DNA from: Letharia columbiana
Lineage: Eukaryota > Ascomycota > Lecanoromycetes > Lecanorales > Parmeliaceae
Reading direction: 5' to 3'
NCBI RefSeq assembly: GCF_014066305.1
Contig: NW_023501073.1
Span: forward strand, 124,001-188,000
Length of the DNA: 64,000 bases
In this document: in pieces, positions 25,747-40,500 of the stretch
Position numbering within the stretch: position 1 is the stretch's first letter
How the letters are laid out: every line of letters begins with the position of its first letter
Notes under the pieces: generated by a model
The model's input: the letters and a program-made list of their open reading frames with translations, nothing else
Databases searched by the model: none
What the model was told of the DNA's origin: nothing
Made by a program: the position numbers and the translations under genes

Positions 25747-28639
25747 GATAATAATACTATATATTAATAAACTATAATTAATATTATAATTAATTATTAA
25801 TTTATTATATTAAAAGATATAGCGCTATTAAGCGTATACTTATTTTATAAAAATAATATTATTAATTTAATTTAATTATAAAATATAGAGAAAATAATTT
25901 TATTTTCTTTAGATATAGATAATATTATAATAAATAAGTATATTATAATATAAATACTATAATAATAAAAAGAATAATATTAAATATTTATTATCGAGCT
26001 AATTAATATTATATAACTAAAATCTTATTAAAATAAAATACTATTTAAAAATAGATTAAATCTAAACGTTAATTAGAAAGCTAATTAGAAAAAGAAATTA
26101 ATTTCTTTTTATTAATATATATCGTAGAGCTATATATAAGCGCTTCTTTCTATATTTTAAATATACTTTAAATATTTATAACTATATATATACGCTCTCT
26201 CTTATATTTCATATATTTCGATATTCTTTATATATATAATATATCTATTAAAGATAATCTTATTAATTTAATTAATTTCTATTTAATTTTATATTTACTA
26301 ATTATAAGAAAAGCTCTTTATTTTAATATTATAACTTTACTAATTCGTTATTCTTAAATATCGAGTCGTTTATAGCTTACAATTAATTTACTTACTTTCT
26401 TCTCTTCTTCTACTCTAAAGATAAAAAAAGATACTATTTCTTTTTCGCCTTCGCCTATAACGAACTAATTATTATTTTTTCGAAATTAAAGATATCGACT
26501 TAAAGATAATATCGCTTAATTAAAAATAGAGAATATAATATTTTAATATTTTAACGTCTAAGTAAAAGATATTATAATATTACTTAAATAAAAGAAAGCC
26601 GTATTAATAAGAAAGATTTTAAGACTTAAGAATAATTTTAGCGTAGCGAAAGATTTAATTCTTATATATAGAAGATTTAAATAATAATTAATTTAATTAA
26701 TTAAATTATTAAAGCGTTTAAATTAAATTTTAATTCTATATTAATATCTAATAAAATAATTTTAATAATTTTAAAATATTAATATATACTTTTATTAATA
26801 TAACTAGCGATTAGAATATTAATTAAATAAATATAATCTCTAATTCTAATAATTAAAATAATATAATAGCGAATAAGTATTAATATTAAAGTAAATAGAG
26901 TATATATTATATTAAGTAGAAAAGCGTTAATAGCTAGACTAATTAGAGTTTTAAATTAATTAAATTAAATATTAATTCTATATTAATATTATTATATATT
27001 TTTAAATATATAATTATTAATTATAACGTTAATTAGAAAAAATTAATCTCTAATTTAAAATATTAAAAATAATATAATAATATATTATTAAAGTAATATA
27101 AGTTTCTATTATAGCGAGAAGATAAGATTTATATATTAAATATTAATCTCATTTTATTTCTAATATTTTATTTATTTATATATCTCTTTTAATTTCTCTT
27201 TAAACGTCTTAATTTTAAGATATTAATTAAATCTTTATTTAATATAAACTTAACTTTCTTAATTAATAATACTTAATATAAGATATTAATAAATATATTT
27301 TAATATAAAGATAGTAATAAATCTTACTTTCTTTTTAATATTAATAATAAGAAATAATAAATATAATAATAAATAAAGATAATATAAATTATATAGAATT
27401 AATTTAAACTTAATAGCGATTATTAACTTATTTATTAAGACTTAAAAATTAGAAAATTCTAGAAATAAATATAATTTAATAAATATACGCTCGTTAATTC
27501 TAAGAAGCCATATATTATTTATCGTTATTACGATAAGATTCTAATTTATTTATTTATAAATTACGAAATAAACGATATAATAGTATATATTAAATCTAAA
27601 AATATATTAAGAAATCTAATTTAAGTAGTTTATAATAAACGAATCTAATTAATAGTTATAAAAATTAAATATATTTTTAAACTAGACGATATAGATTATT
27701 AATAAATAAAATAATAAATAAAATATCTAGTTTACTATTTACTCTAGAAAAGATAATATTAAAATTCTCTTATAATACTAGAAGGTCGAAAGCTTATATA
27801 CGAAGACTTTTTAAAATAATTTTATCGCTAAATTATAAATATTAGTATTCTATTTATAATTATTAATAATTCTAAAATATTATAATTTTTATATTATCTT
27901 AACTCTAATATATAATTAAAGTCGATATCTATTATAAAGAATTAATTAATAAAAAAAGCTATAGAGCTAGAGATAGAATTATTAAAGAATTTATTAATCG
28001 ATAATACTAAAGTCTCTCTAACTCTAAATTATTAATTATCTTATAACTATTAATTATTTATAATAATTCTAATCTTTTTTATTAATATTAACTAATAATA
28101 ATATAAGATTCTTATAAACTTTAAATATATCGAAGATAAATATATTAGTTAGAAACTTATAAGTATTATTAATTTAATTCTTATAAAATATAAAATTTAA
28201 ATTTATATATTTAGACTTATAACTAATAACGCTAATAATAATAATATACTCTTCGAAGATTTAATTATTTATCTTTCTATTTTTATAATAGAGAACCCGC
28301 TTAATATTAAAGAATTTAAGTTTTTAAATTATTTATAATATATTTCTTATATAGCGTATATTATTTAATTAATCTTAAAAAAACTTCTAGATAATATTAA
28401 AGTTATTTTAATAAATAAGAAATTTTAAAAAAATTAAGATAATAAAGAAGATAAGAATTAAGTTTAAATAAATATAATTAATCTATCGATAACTCTAATA
28501 AAGATATAATATTTCTTATTATTATTCTAATTATTATATTATTAATTATATTAAGATTTAAAAAATTATTATATATATTAATACTAGCGATTAGCGTAAA
28601 GAGATCTTTTTTATATTATAAGCTAAACGACTTTAAGAT

Positions 28640-29245
28640 AAAAATATTTTAATATTAAATAAATGTTAATCTTCTAAAAAAAAAAATATTATTAGAGACG
28701 CTCTTTTAAGCTTTTTTAGAATATTAAAATTCGTTAGAATTTAACTTATTAGATATTAATTCACGCTCTACTTCTTTATATTAATATTATATACTTCTTA
28801 GAGAAAAGATTAACTATCTACTTAAGATTAAATAATAAAAAATAATTATAAATAAAAATTATAATCTAAATATCTAAATAATTTTCGATTAATTTCTAAT
28901 AGATTTAATATTTAATTTAGCTTATTAGATCTTTTTATAAATTTATAAAATTAATAAATAAAGAAAAGAAGGTTATAATTTACTATATCTTTAATATTTA
29001 TAATTATCTATTTAATTATATAGATAAAAAACTCGGAAAATTAAGAAGAAAGAGAGTTTCTTAAAAAAAGAAATTCTTAAAGCTTTTAAGACGGCTCGCG
29101 AGAAATTAATTATCTACTATAATCGAATTTAATTAGATTTAAGCTATCTATATAAATAAGTTATACTTCTATATCTAAATTATAATAATATAAAGTTAAA
29201 GAAATTAAATTAAAAGATTAATACTAAAAAAAAGCTATAAGCGAA
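28640..29245 (+). mobile_element. hAT-like transposase relic, RIP-inactivated
   Basis: Plus-strand translation at 29050-29180 reads KKEILKAFKTAREKLIIYYN, then LDLSYLYKQVILL with stops substituted at likely Gln codons. Just upstream is a QLIRSFYKFIKLI-like stretch (about 28915-28960). This order (W/F..TK.L segment, then K..ML.AL..A..KL..YY..T) is that of the C-terminal half of fungal hAT transposases of the Restless/Tol2 type. The N-terminal BED finger and the ends of the element were not found; sequence from 25750 to 28600 may belong to it. Confidence 0.5.
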
Positions 29246-29322
29246 GATTTACTAGAAAGCGCTTAAAAGAATATTCTACAATTATTAAAATATTAATATA
29301 AGTAGTTAATTATAAACAGTTA

Positions 29323-29471
29323 AGTATTAAAATTCGAATTATATAATTCTTAACGTCTTAGCAATTACGTAATATAGTTATATAATACGTCTTAGCGTAT
29401 TTATATTTAATCGCTCTTTTCTTTATAGTAACTCTATAGTTAATAACTAAGTATCTTATCTTATATTTCTA
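29323..29471 (+). repeat. 5' LTR of the Copia element
   Basis: Shares TATAATACGTCTTAGCGTA-like, TCGCTCTTTTCTTTATA and AATAACTAAGTATCTTATC blocks with 36274-36422. Differences are almost all transitions. Confidence 0.8.
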
Positions 29472-32400
29472 TAGATTATAAGCTCGAGCTCTATTCGATA
29501 ACTATTATATTATAATTATTATTCGCCTTTATAATTACAATTATTCTTAAACTTTTAATATTTATCTTATAATATTTAAAGTCTATTATATAGAGATAGT
29601 AATAGTTATAAAGATATTCTTTTAATCTTCTCGATAAAGATATTTCTCTCTCTTAAAATAGTTATAAATCTAAGCGAGTATAATTTATTAATAATATAAT
29701 AAATTAAAAGTCGCTATTACCTCTACTCTAAGCGAGCTAAGATATATCGCCTCTAGTCGAAATATCGAACTCGCTAAATATACTAAGTATATAATTATAT
29801 CGTTATATAATTAAGTTATATCGCTAAGGCCTCTCTAAATCTTATTAGCTTTCGCTAAATTAAAATACTTAACTCTATTAAAAGTAAAATTATTTTATAT
29901 TAATATTAATTTTAAAATTATATATTAACTATCGAATTAATAACTATTAATTAAAAGTAATTAAATATTAGTATTAATAGTTTAATCGTAATCTAGAGTA
30001 TTTTAGAGCTGATACTACTATCTTCTAATACGCTTATAAGTCTATTAAGATTAAAATAATAAGAATATCTTATTAATATTAGCTTCTAGGCCTTTAGAAG
30101 CCCCTTAAAGAAGGAGGCTAAGATCTTATTATCGAATTTCTTTTTTATATTCGTCTATATTCTACTATCGTAATTATAGAGTTAAAATAATCTTCGAAGT
30201 TTTACGATAGTAGCTAACGACGTAGATATTCTAGATCTAAGTCTCTAAATAAGTAATATAAGAAGAATATTAATCCTCCTTTAAGAAGAAGATTCGTACG
30301 CTTATAATAACTATACTCTATATAATCTTATTAGAAATTAGTCTTTATTTATAAGTTATTCTTATTACTAAGTATCTTTTATTTTAATTATATCGCTTAT
30401 ATTTATCGTAGCTTTATATATAAATACTTCTTATTTCTTATATAAGAACTCGAAGCTTAAAGGCGATAGTTAATTAATATTAATAAGATCTTTAAAGACT
30501 TTAACGACGATTAGAGTATCTATTCTATTCTCGCTACTTTATCGAACGATAGTCTTATTAATCTCGAATTCGAAGCTAGCGAAGATACTCTTAGCCCTTT
30601 AAGCGATATTAAGCTATTCGATCTTTATACTAAGAAGTCTATTATACTCGCTTTATAGCTATTCTTAGAATCTTTCTTTAAATTTATTATCTTATTTAAA
30701 ATAGTAGCTAAATTACTATTATTATCGTTATTATCGCTCTCTCTATTAATATTCTATATATCTTTATCTAGACTATCTTTTAGCGATAATAGATTTAAAT
30801 AATTAGTTATAGCGCTTTACGATTAATACTCTTAATTAGTCTTAATTTAGTGAAAGTAGTTTCCCTCTAATCTTTATCGCTATTCTAGAATTTAATATAG
30901 AATATATTAGATAAAGATAAGATATTAAGAGCTAATTAATACTTAATAATCTTTTACTCTTTATCGAAATTACGAAGTTTAAGACTTATATAGTTATTTT
31001 TTAACGCCTCGAGTATAATAGTTATTAGCTTATTAAGATTAATTATAATAATAAGAATTCTTAGATAATATTAAACGCTATCGCTAAATATTATAAGTTT
31101 AAAGACTTTAAACTCTATACGAAGCTAATTCGTTAACTACTTAATATTATTCTTACTTTTAAAAGAGATATTCGCTAATATAAAAAGAACTTTTATAAGG
31201 TTACTATCAAAATCGTTAGCCTATATAAGTCGCTCGCTTTACCGAAATCTTTTCTAATTTAGCTCTTTTTTATAGAACTCGAGAACTTTTTTAATATCTT
31301 CGTAATTATTTATATTTAAATCTACGAGCTATATAACGATAAGGCCGTCAAATTTAATAAGATTATCTATATCGCGGTGAATAAAGAAACTTATCTACTC
31401 TTATTTAAAGATAATAATATTATTATATACGCTATTTATAACGATAGCGATAAGAATAAAAATAAGTAATTCGTTAAATATTATAAAATCGGCGACTCAG
31501 AAGCTAATCGCGAAACTTGCTTTTTATATAAGATCGTTAAATATAAATTTAAATATCCCCCCGTTAAATATTAAACTAAGTTCTCTTATCTAAAATCTAA
31601 AAAGTTTATATCGAATAAGAAAAAGAAGAAAAAGACTTAAATCGCCGCGATTAATTTTAATAATATAGGGGAAGGTCTTAGTATTAAGCGTAAGCGTATC
31701 GAAAAGACACTTTTTAACGTCTCTATTTTAAAAAAGGATAAGTATTTTAATATTAATTATACTTTTCTAGAAGAACTAAATTCGATTATATATTATATAA
31801 ATCTTAGCTTTAACGATTTTAATATTCTCGATATAATTAATAATAAGAAAGTTATTAACTTAATAGTCGTCGATTTTAATTTAAAGTATAACTTAATAAC
31901 TATTAACTTCGTCGATCTATATTCTTATATAATAATAAATTCTAACTACTCTCGCTATTTCTTCGTTAATTATTCGATATTTATTATCTATAAAAAGATC
32001 TATTCTCGCTTTATCCGCGGTATTAAAAATAATTAAATTTAATTCCTCGATCGCGATATTATTAGCTTAAATTACTTCGTTTAAGATAAGCGTATAAGTA
32101 TTATTTTACTTAACGTCTTATATATACTCGATATAGACGTTAATCTTCTTTTTATTAATAAACTTTTAGATTTTAATATCGTAGTCGCTTTTTATAAGAC
32201 TAGCTACGCTCTAATTAAAGATAATTTAAAACTTATAAATACTTATAATCGAGATCTATTCTTTCTCGATTTTTAGAATAATTTAAATAATATCTTAGCG
32301 ATATATAGTATTTCTTTAAACTCGATTTATTAACTCTAATATACTTATATAGATTATTTAGATTAATAGAATCTAAATAAACTCTTCGCTATAACGATAG

Positions 32401-35400
32401 ATATAGATTTCACTAAGAATATCGCGAATAAGTATATTTATAAATATTATATTATAAAGCGCTAGAAGACTATTCTCTATATTAGTTTTACTACGCTTAA
32501 TATATAACTAAGCGAATTTATTTATAGCGATCTTATAGAGTCTCTATTCTCTACTAATTTTAATAATTATAAATACTTTATAATATTTAAAAATAATTTT
32601 ATCTTCTACTTTAAAGTCTACTATATTCGCTATAAGAGTAAGATCTTCGCTATATTCTTACGATTTAAGACTTATCTTAAGTTATATAACTATAAAATCT
32701 CTTATATTCGCCTTAATAATAGAGGTAAATATATATCTAAAGCCTTTCTTAACTATCTCGCTTTATTAAATATTAAATAAAAATCTATTATCTCTAATAA
32801 CTCTTAGATAAATAATACGATTAAGCGTTTTAGATAAATTTTACTATATAAGATATATTTTATTCTATTAAGCTTTAATCTTAATAAATCTTTTTAGTCT
32901 AAAATTATTACTATCGTTAACTATCTAACGATACGATTATCTAACGTTAGAATTATCGTAATCTCTTTTAAGATCTTCTATTAATAAAAGCTTATTCTTT
33001 CTTACTTACGTATAATCGATTTTATCGCTTACGCGATAAAATAAATTTAAAAAAAGCTTATAAATTAAAGCGAAAAGTATATACTATTAGAGTATAAAAA
33101 AGAGTATATCTTTTAACTATATAATCTTATTAAGAAGATAGTTATTCGCGCTAATAGTATATACTTTATAAAGAAATAATCTTTAGTTATAGACTCGAAA
33201 GAAGAAACTAAGACTTACGAGTACTCGAATAAGTAGTAATATCTAATAATACTAGTATCCGCTATAGAGGAGATATTAAATAAGTAGCGTATTACTAATA
33301 TTTTAAAAGACGTTAAATCTAAAGACGTTATATCTATAACTAAAATAGCTACTAAATCTTCGACGACTTCGAGATCTTTAATATTTATAAGATTAAGACT
33401 AAATTTCCCCTAGCTAATTAATAAGAAAGCGCCTTCGCGAAGACCTACGTAAGAGTTTTTAATATAATAAATTTAATTAATTACGCGAGAGCTCTTAGCT
33501 TAAATACTTTTAATACGAGCTACTTAATTAAATACTATATCTATATCTATATCGATAGTTTAATCTACGCTATTTATATAAGAAATTTTTTTAAACTTAG
33601 ATTTATTATCTTTAGGCTTAGATTTAATATTTACTATTATTAAAATTATATAAACTATTCGCGAAGATCGTAAGTTAAGCGCTATTTAAAGAGTATTATA
33701 CGATTATTCGAATCTTATAATTTCGAATCTACGAGATTTATTCTTTAATCCTCTTTCGAAGATCTTTATAATATTTATCTTACTTACGAACCATATTAAT
33801 AAGTCGAATATCTTCGAGTTTACTACTTACGAGTAGACTATATCTAATTAACTATCTTAAATAAATTAAAAACTTTTTATAAAGAATAAGTATAAATCTC
33901 TTATAGATAATAATACTTAATATCTTATCTAAACGCCTTTTAAGACTTATATTCTAAGAGGTAGATAGATTTATATCTTAAAATAAGGCCTCAATAAAGA
34001 AATTACCCGCTATAAGATATACTAAGTTATTTAAGAATTCGAATAATAGAAAGAGTTGTAATTATTATAATACTTTCGCGTTAATGATAAAGTCTATAAG
34101 CTATAAGGCGATCTTCGCGCTTATAATCGTTTTAGATTAAGATCTAAAGTAAATAGATATTAAAATTATCTTTCTATACGATAATATAAAGAAAGAGATT
34201 TATATATATTAACTCGATAGCTTTAATAAAGACGATATTAAGATCTATAAGCTAAATAAAATACTTTATAGCTTAAAGTAGTCTCCTTGAGTTTAATATT
34301 AATATTTCTCGGAGTATATAAAGAAGCTAAATCTTCTCTCTATCGAATCGAATAATAGCGTATTTATAAATCTTAAAGAGGATATTATTATAGCGCTCTA
34401 TATTAACGATATCTTAATTATTAACTCTAGTAAAGTCGAAATTTAGCGAATTAAAAAGGGACTTAACGCGAAGTTTTATATATCGAACTTAAAACTATAT
34501 ATCTACTATTTAAATATAATTATTAAGAGGAATTACCGTAGCGGTATCCTTCGCCTAGGATAAGAGGCTTATATTACTCGATTCTTAAATTATTTTAACT
34601 ATTAAAATCTTACTTCGATATTAACGCTTCTTAAGATTAGTCGTAAATTAGCTTTCGCCGAAGAGAGCTATATCGCTCTAAGGAAATTATAAGAGAACTA
34701 TTAATCCGCGATAGGATCTCTTATATATACTATACTCGATATCTATCTTAATATCGTCTACGCGATATTATTAATAAGTTACTACTTAATTAACTCGACT
34801 TTAGCGTATTAAAATACGATTATTTAAATCTTTCGATATCTAAAAAATATAGTATACTATAAACTCGTATATAAAAACTTTTTTTAAGAGCTTATCGATT
34901 ATATCGATTTTAATTAAACTAGTAATATAACTCGAAGATTTATATCTAGCTATCTTTTTAATATAAAAAACGACGTAATTAATTAGTTATCTAAGCGTTA
35001 AGCTATTATAATATTATTTACTTATAAGATAGAGTATATCGATTAAACGTAGACTATTAAGAAAGTAATTTAACTAAAGAATCTACTTAATTAACTTCTT
35101 CGCCCCGATAATATAAATTCTAAAGCTATTATTATTTTCGATAATAATTAAAGCGTAATTACTCTCGTAAAGAATACTTAGTTTTATACTCATATTAAAT
35201 ATATTAATATTACTTATTATTTCGTACGAGAAAAGATTAATAATAATATTATAGATATACGATATATTTTTACTAATAAATAAATGGCTGATAGACTTAT
35301 TAAGACTCTTTACTTAAATAAATTTATTATTTTTCAAGACGCTCTTAAAGTAAAAGTTATATTTACTTATCTCTTAGATAATCGCTAATCTTACTACTAT

Positions 35401-36273
35401 CTTAGAATAGCCTTATTTTATAAAGAAGCTATTTTATTAATTTCTATACTACGAGTAATTAACTTAAGTCGTTTATCGAGTCGCTATATTAGACTTAGTA
35501 CTCTATAAACTCGCTATTTTATATCGAAATAGCTATTTCTTTAGCGCTATAATTACTATCGCTATTAAATCTCTAGAGCTCTTTTCGAGAAATTTATATC
35601 TATTTATTACTAATATCTCGAGTATTATATCTTTAAATTATTACTATTAATTATTATTACTAAGAATTAGTTATCTAAAATAACCCTCGCGGAGGTCTTA
35701 TAGTCGACGATATATAGCTAGAAGAATTTCTTTTAATTATTTTAGTTATTCTTATAAATATTCTTCGATCTTAAATCGATCGATTTTTAATATATATTAA
35801 ATAATATAAAAATAAAATTTTCGAAAAATCGCTTTTTAATAAAAAGTAAAATTTAAGTCGAATTTTAGTAGAGGCCTAGTCTAATATAGTCGTTTTTAGA
35901 TTTCGACTTTTTACTTTATCTACTCTATTTTAGACGTCGCGAACTTTAAATCTCGCGTTTTTTAATTTCGTTTATATAAAGAGAAGAATAGAAGTATAAG
36001 AGATATAAGAGATATATTCTTACGCTAGCTATTCGATATTAACTTATCTTAGCTATTCGATATTAATTTTACTTTAATTATTCGACGTTAACTTACTTTA
36101 GCTATCTAGCTCGAATTTTACTTTAACTATCTAGCGCTAACTTACTTCGATAACTCGACGAAAATTAATTAAGTTATTTTATCTTATTTACTCGATTTTA
36201 ATACCGTTAATATTAAATAGTTTAAACTTCATATTTACTAGATTTCGCTTATAAGAGAATACGTATAAAGAGA

Positions 36274-36422
36274 AGTATTAAAATTTGAATTATATAACTC
36301 TTAGCGTCTTAACGATTATATGATATAATTACGTAATACGTCTTAGCGTATTTATATCTAGTCGCTCTTTTCTTTATAATAACTTTATAGTTAATAACTA
36401 AGTATCTTATCTTATATTTTTA
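36274..36422 (+). repeat. 3' LTR of the Copia element
   Basis: Partner of 29323-29471. It is preceded by a purine-rich stretch (ATAAAGAGAAG) suitable as a polypurine tract. Confidence 0.8.
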
Positions 36423-37586
36423 TATTAAGCGAATAAGTTAATTAAATAAAAATATACTTAATTAAGCGATAAAATTTAAGATTAAGAATTTAGATAATAA
36501 GAATAGATATAATTAGCTTTAGTAATATAGACGAAATAATAAGTCTTCTAATTATTATTCTAGTTATAATCTTATTTCTAATCTTTATAAAGCTTCTTTT
36601 AATAATCTAGCGAATCTTTTAATTTTAGAGTAATAAAAGAAATTAAAATTTAAATATATTATAATTACTCGAATAACTTATAATATTCTTTATTCTCTCG
36701 CGAGGGCTATTATATATAAGCGATATTTCTTAATAGCTAAAAGATATTATAATACTTAAAAATATTATTTATTAGCGATATTTCATATTCTAATAATAAT
36801 TTTTTATATAAAGTATTAAAAAAATAAGCTTAAATAGATTAGACTTAATCTTAAAGAAGATCTTAATATATTAGATTAGACTAAAAGAGCTAATAATACT
36901 TTATATAAAAATTTAATTAATAATTATAATAATTATATTAGCGAAGATAATAAGCTTATAAAAAGTACTTCGATAAATCTAATATTTATAAATTTATTAA
37001 GATATATCGCTAACACTTTATAATATATAGAGAGATAATCGATAAACTTATAGTTAGAGAGAGTTAATAATAATAAATCTAATCTCGATAAAGAGATCTA
37101 AGATAACTTAAGAAGCGAATTTATTTATAAATAATTAATAAGTTTAATTAGATAAAGATAAATTTAGAATACTTAGAAGAATCGCGATAGAGTAGAATAG
37201 AAGAGTAACGAAGGGTTTAAGAGAAGAATAAATATAAAGTTTATTAAGCTTATTTAACGCGTTAAAATAAATATATAAATAGAGATAATTATAGAATTTT
37301 ATTCTTATAATATTTAAAGATTTAAAATTTAGAATATTCTTTTATATTATAATTTTAAGAAGAAGAATAGAGATACTTATAGTTTTAATTATTATTCTAA
37401 TTATTACTATTAATAAGAAGATAAATAGCTATATTAAATTACTCTTTATATTTTCTCTCTCTTAATAAAGAAGAATAAATATATTCTATATATCTTAATC
37501 GAATTATTCTATAAATATAGAAATTTTAATTAAGATATCTTATATATATATTATTTTATAGTATAATACTATAAATATATTATATC

Positions 37587-40500
37587 GTGAAATATCCCGT
37601 TAAGATTCTAAATCTATATTAGAAAAATGAAATAGTATTCGACTCTACTTATACTATACTCGAATACGATATAATATTACTTAATATAAAATATTTTATA
37701 AGATATATTATATCTTTTCGACTAGTATTTATAGTAAACTATACTTCTAATCGCGAGACGTTTTAGTTCTCTAATAGATATAGTAATTCTTAACGTAGAT
37801 AATTACGATAACCCTTATATCTCGCTAATAATATTCTCTTTTAAGTAGTTTATAAATACGTATTATCTCGAAATAGTCGTAGAATAATTAATCGTAAATC
37901 TCTTAAATAACATCGATATATATATTATCGAATATTTATAAACGGTTCTTATAGTAAAGTATTCTATCTTATACGAAGTATTTACTAAGAGTAATTTCTC
38001 GAAATTTATTCTTATTTTCAGCGATAGCCTTACGGATTTCTATATAATATTCGTCTTTCTTATTAGCCTCTACTACTTTATAATAAATAAAGTCGTTAAT
38101 TATATATATATCGATATATTCGCTATTTAATTTCAATCGATTAGAGATAAGAATTATTTAATACTATTAATATAATCGTTCGTTCTCGAAATCGATTAAT
38201 TTACACCTAGCTATTTATATAAATATATCGATCTTAATATTCTAAGATTTAAATCGATAAATAATCTTTATATTAAATTCTAATAATATATTTAAATATC
38301 GAGTCTAGCGTCGACTAAGATTTCTTTTCTTAGTAAAATATATTAATTCTTTATAATCGATAAAGATTTTAATAGAAATATTTATATATTTTAGTTTAGG
38401 GCGTTAATATTCTAGATAGCGAATAATTACTAATAGTTTCTTATCGTAGATTTAATAATTATACTCGATCGAGATTAGATTTTTATTATAGAAGACTATC
38501 GAGTAAAGTACTTTCTTATTATCGTATTAGAAAAGAATATCTTCGTTAACGTAGTCGAAAGAGTTAGTCTCTAAAACGGCCTTCTTTATTCTATCGAAAT
38601 AACGTAGAACTAAAGCTTTAATAACGACGACTTTTAGAAAGTAAAAGATCTTTTAATATATTAAAAACTAATTAAATATAATCTTCTTTATAATAAATTT
38701 TATTATAAATTTAACTATTTTAAAGAAATCTCTAATAAATTATCGATAAAAATTATAAAATTCGATAAAGGTCTATATCTCTTTAAGATTAATAGATATA
38801 ATTTACTTAATAATAATTTAAATCTTAATAGAATTTATTTATAACTTATCTATAGATATTAATAAGTCTAAAAATTTAATTTTCTAAATATAGAATTCGT
38901 ATTTAAGAATATTTATCTAGAGATCGATATTTCTTAATTTCTAAAGAATTTATCTAACGTATTAAACGTATTTCTTTTTTATCTTATTATAAATAAATAT
39001 ATTATCGAGATAGACCTAGTAGAAGTTATTTAGATATTCGAATAGAATATTATTTATATATTATTAATATGTAATTAAGTCGTTAATTAAATCGAAGAAG
39101 AGAATTTAATACTTATATACTTTAAGAAAGATAATAAAAGTAATAAAATTCTCGCTATCGAGATATATACGTAGTTTATTAAACGCGGTTATAATATTTA
39201 ATCGAGTAAGATATTTATATCTCTAGATTCTTATTAAAATCTTATCTATTAATAAGATTAAGTATCGATTTCTTTTAATAATAGCATTTAGCTTTCGATA
39301 GTTTATATAAAAACGTAATTCTCTATTTAGCTTTTCCGCGAATAGAATAAGTAAGACGAATAGTATATAGCTTAATATTATAAATTCCTTCTTCAGATAT
39401 TTATCTAGATACTTCTTTATCTATTCTAATTTATATCTTAATATTAAATAGATTCTACTTTTCGGAAATTTCATTTTATCGAAGCTATTATTAAATTTTA
39501 GCTTATAATTATAAGAATAATATAGAGAAAGTATATTTATTTTAATTTTATCGAAAATATTTAGATAGTCGTAATACTTCGAAAATAACTTATATTTTAT
39601 CTTTTTAGAATTAATCTCGTTAATACTATTAATCTAAATAAGATAGTTAAAACTATAATATCTTTTATATTTCTTTTCTAAATCGTAAGAATAAGATTTA
39701 TTAATCGAGATATAAGGTTCGCGAGCTATTTATATAGTAGAAGACGTATATAATATTAACGAGTTATTATAAATCTCATTTATTATTAATATAAATAGTT
39801 TATTATCTTTTTTATAAGTTAATTAATAGTAAATCGCTATATTAATCTTAGCGATATTAATAAACTCGAGCTTCTTACTATTCTCGTTCTTATTTAATAA
39901 AAAGATATTCGAATTAATCTCATTATCGTAGGTAAATAAGAGAGAGCTTTATCGTTTTAGTATAATAGATAGAGAGATAAGTAATATAAGTAATCGTAGC
40001 TCCGGAGTTAATAGAAAGGGGAGGTCGTTTATTATTAATATCTAATTATTATTATAATTATATCGATCGAGTAAAAAGAGTATCTTATCTCGTAATATAT
40101 TAAGAATTATCTCGTATTTATTTATTTAAGATTTTTTAATTATTATATTATATTTTAATAATATAATTAATATTAGATATATTTCTTTTTAATAGTCTTT
40201 TATTATTATTATAGAAAGTAAATAATATATAATTAGTCGTTTTATAATCTAGTTATTATAATCTCTTAATAATTTAAATCGTAATAGTAAAAGTAATTTT
40301 AGATATAAGACTTTATATATTATTAAGACTAAGGACTTATTTATAACTATATAAGCATCGATATATCTACTATTTATAAGAGAGTTTTAAAGTAAATAAA
40401 TTCTCTCTTATAGGAAAAGTGTAATTTATATATAGAAAGAACGACGTATTAGAGCGTTATTAGAGGTATCTATTAAATATACTTTATAAATACCTCTTAT

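Larger units (their letters stand above)
29323..36422 (+). mobile_element. Ty1/Copia LTR retrotransposon, RIP-inactivated
   Basis: Direct terminal repeats of about 149 bp (29323-29471 and 36274-36422). The plus strand shows a Copia RT: YKLNKILYSLK with a stop then SP at about 34228-34290, IESNNSVFINL, and LYINDILII at about 34396-34423 for the usual LYVDDILI. Next come ISNLKLYIYYLNIIIKRNYR and RLG-stop-EAYITRFL to about 34600. At 34705-34900 the RNase H-linked segment IGSLIYTILDIYLNIVYAI is followed by IFRYLKN. Asp-to-Asn in the catalytic YVDD and stops at Gln/Trp codons show it is dead. Pol lies 3' of a region with gag/integrase potential (31-33.5 kb) that I could not align in detail. Confidence 0.85.
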
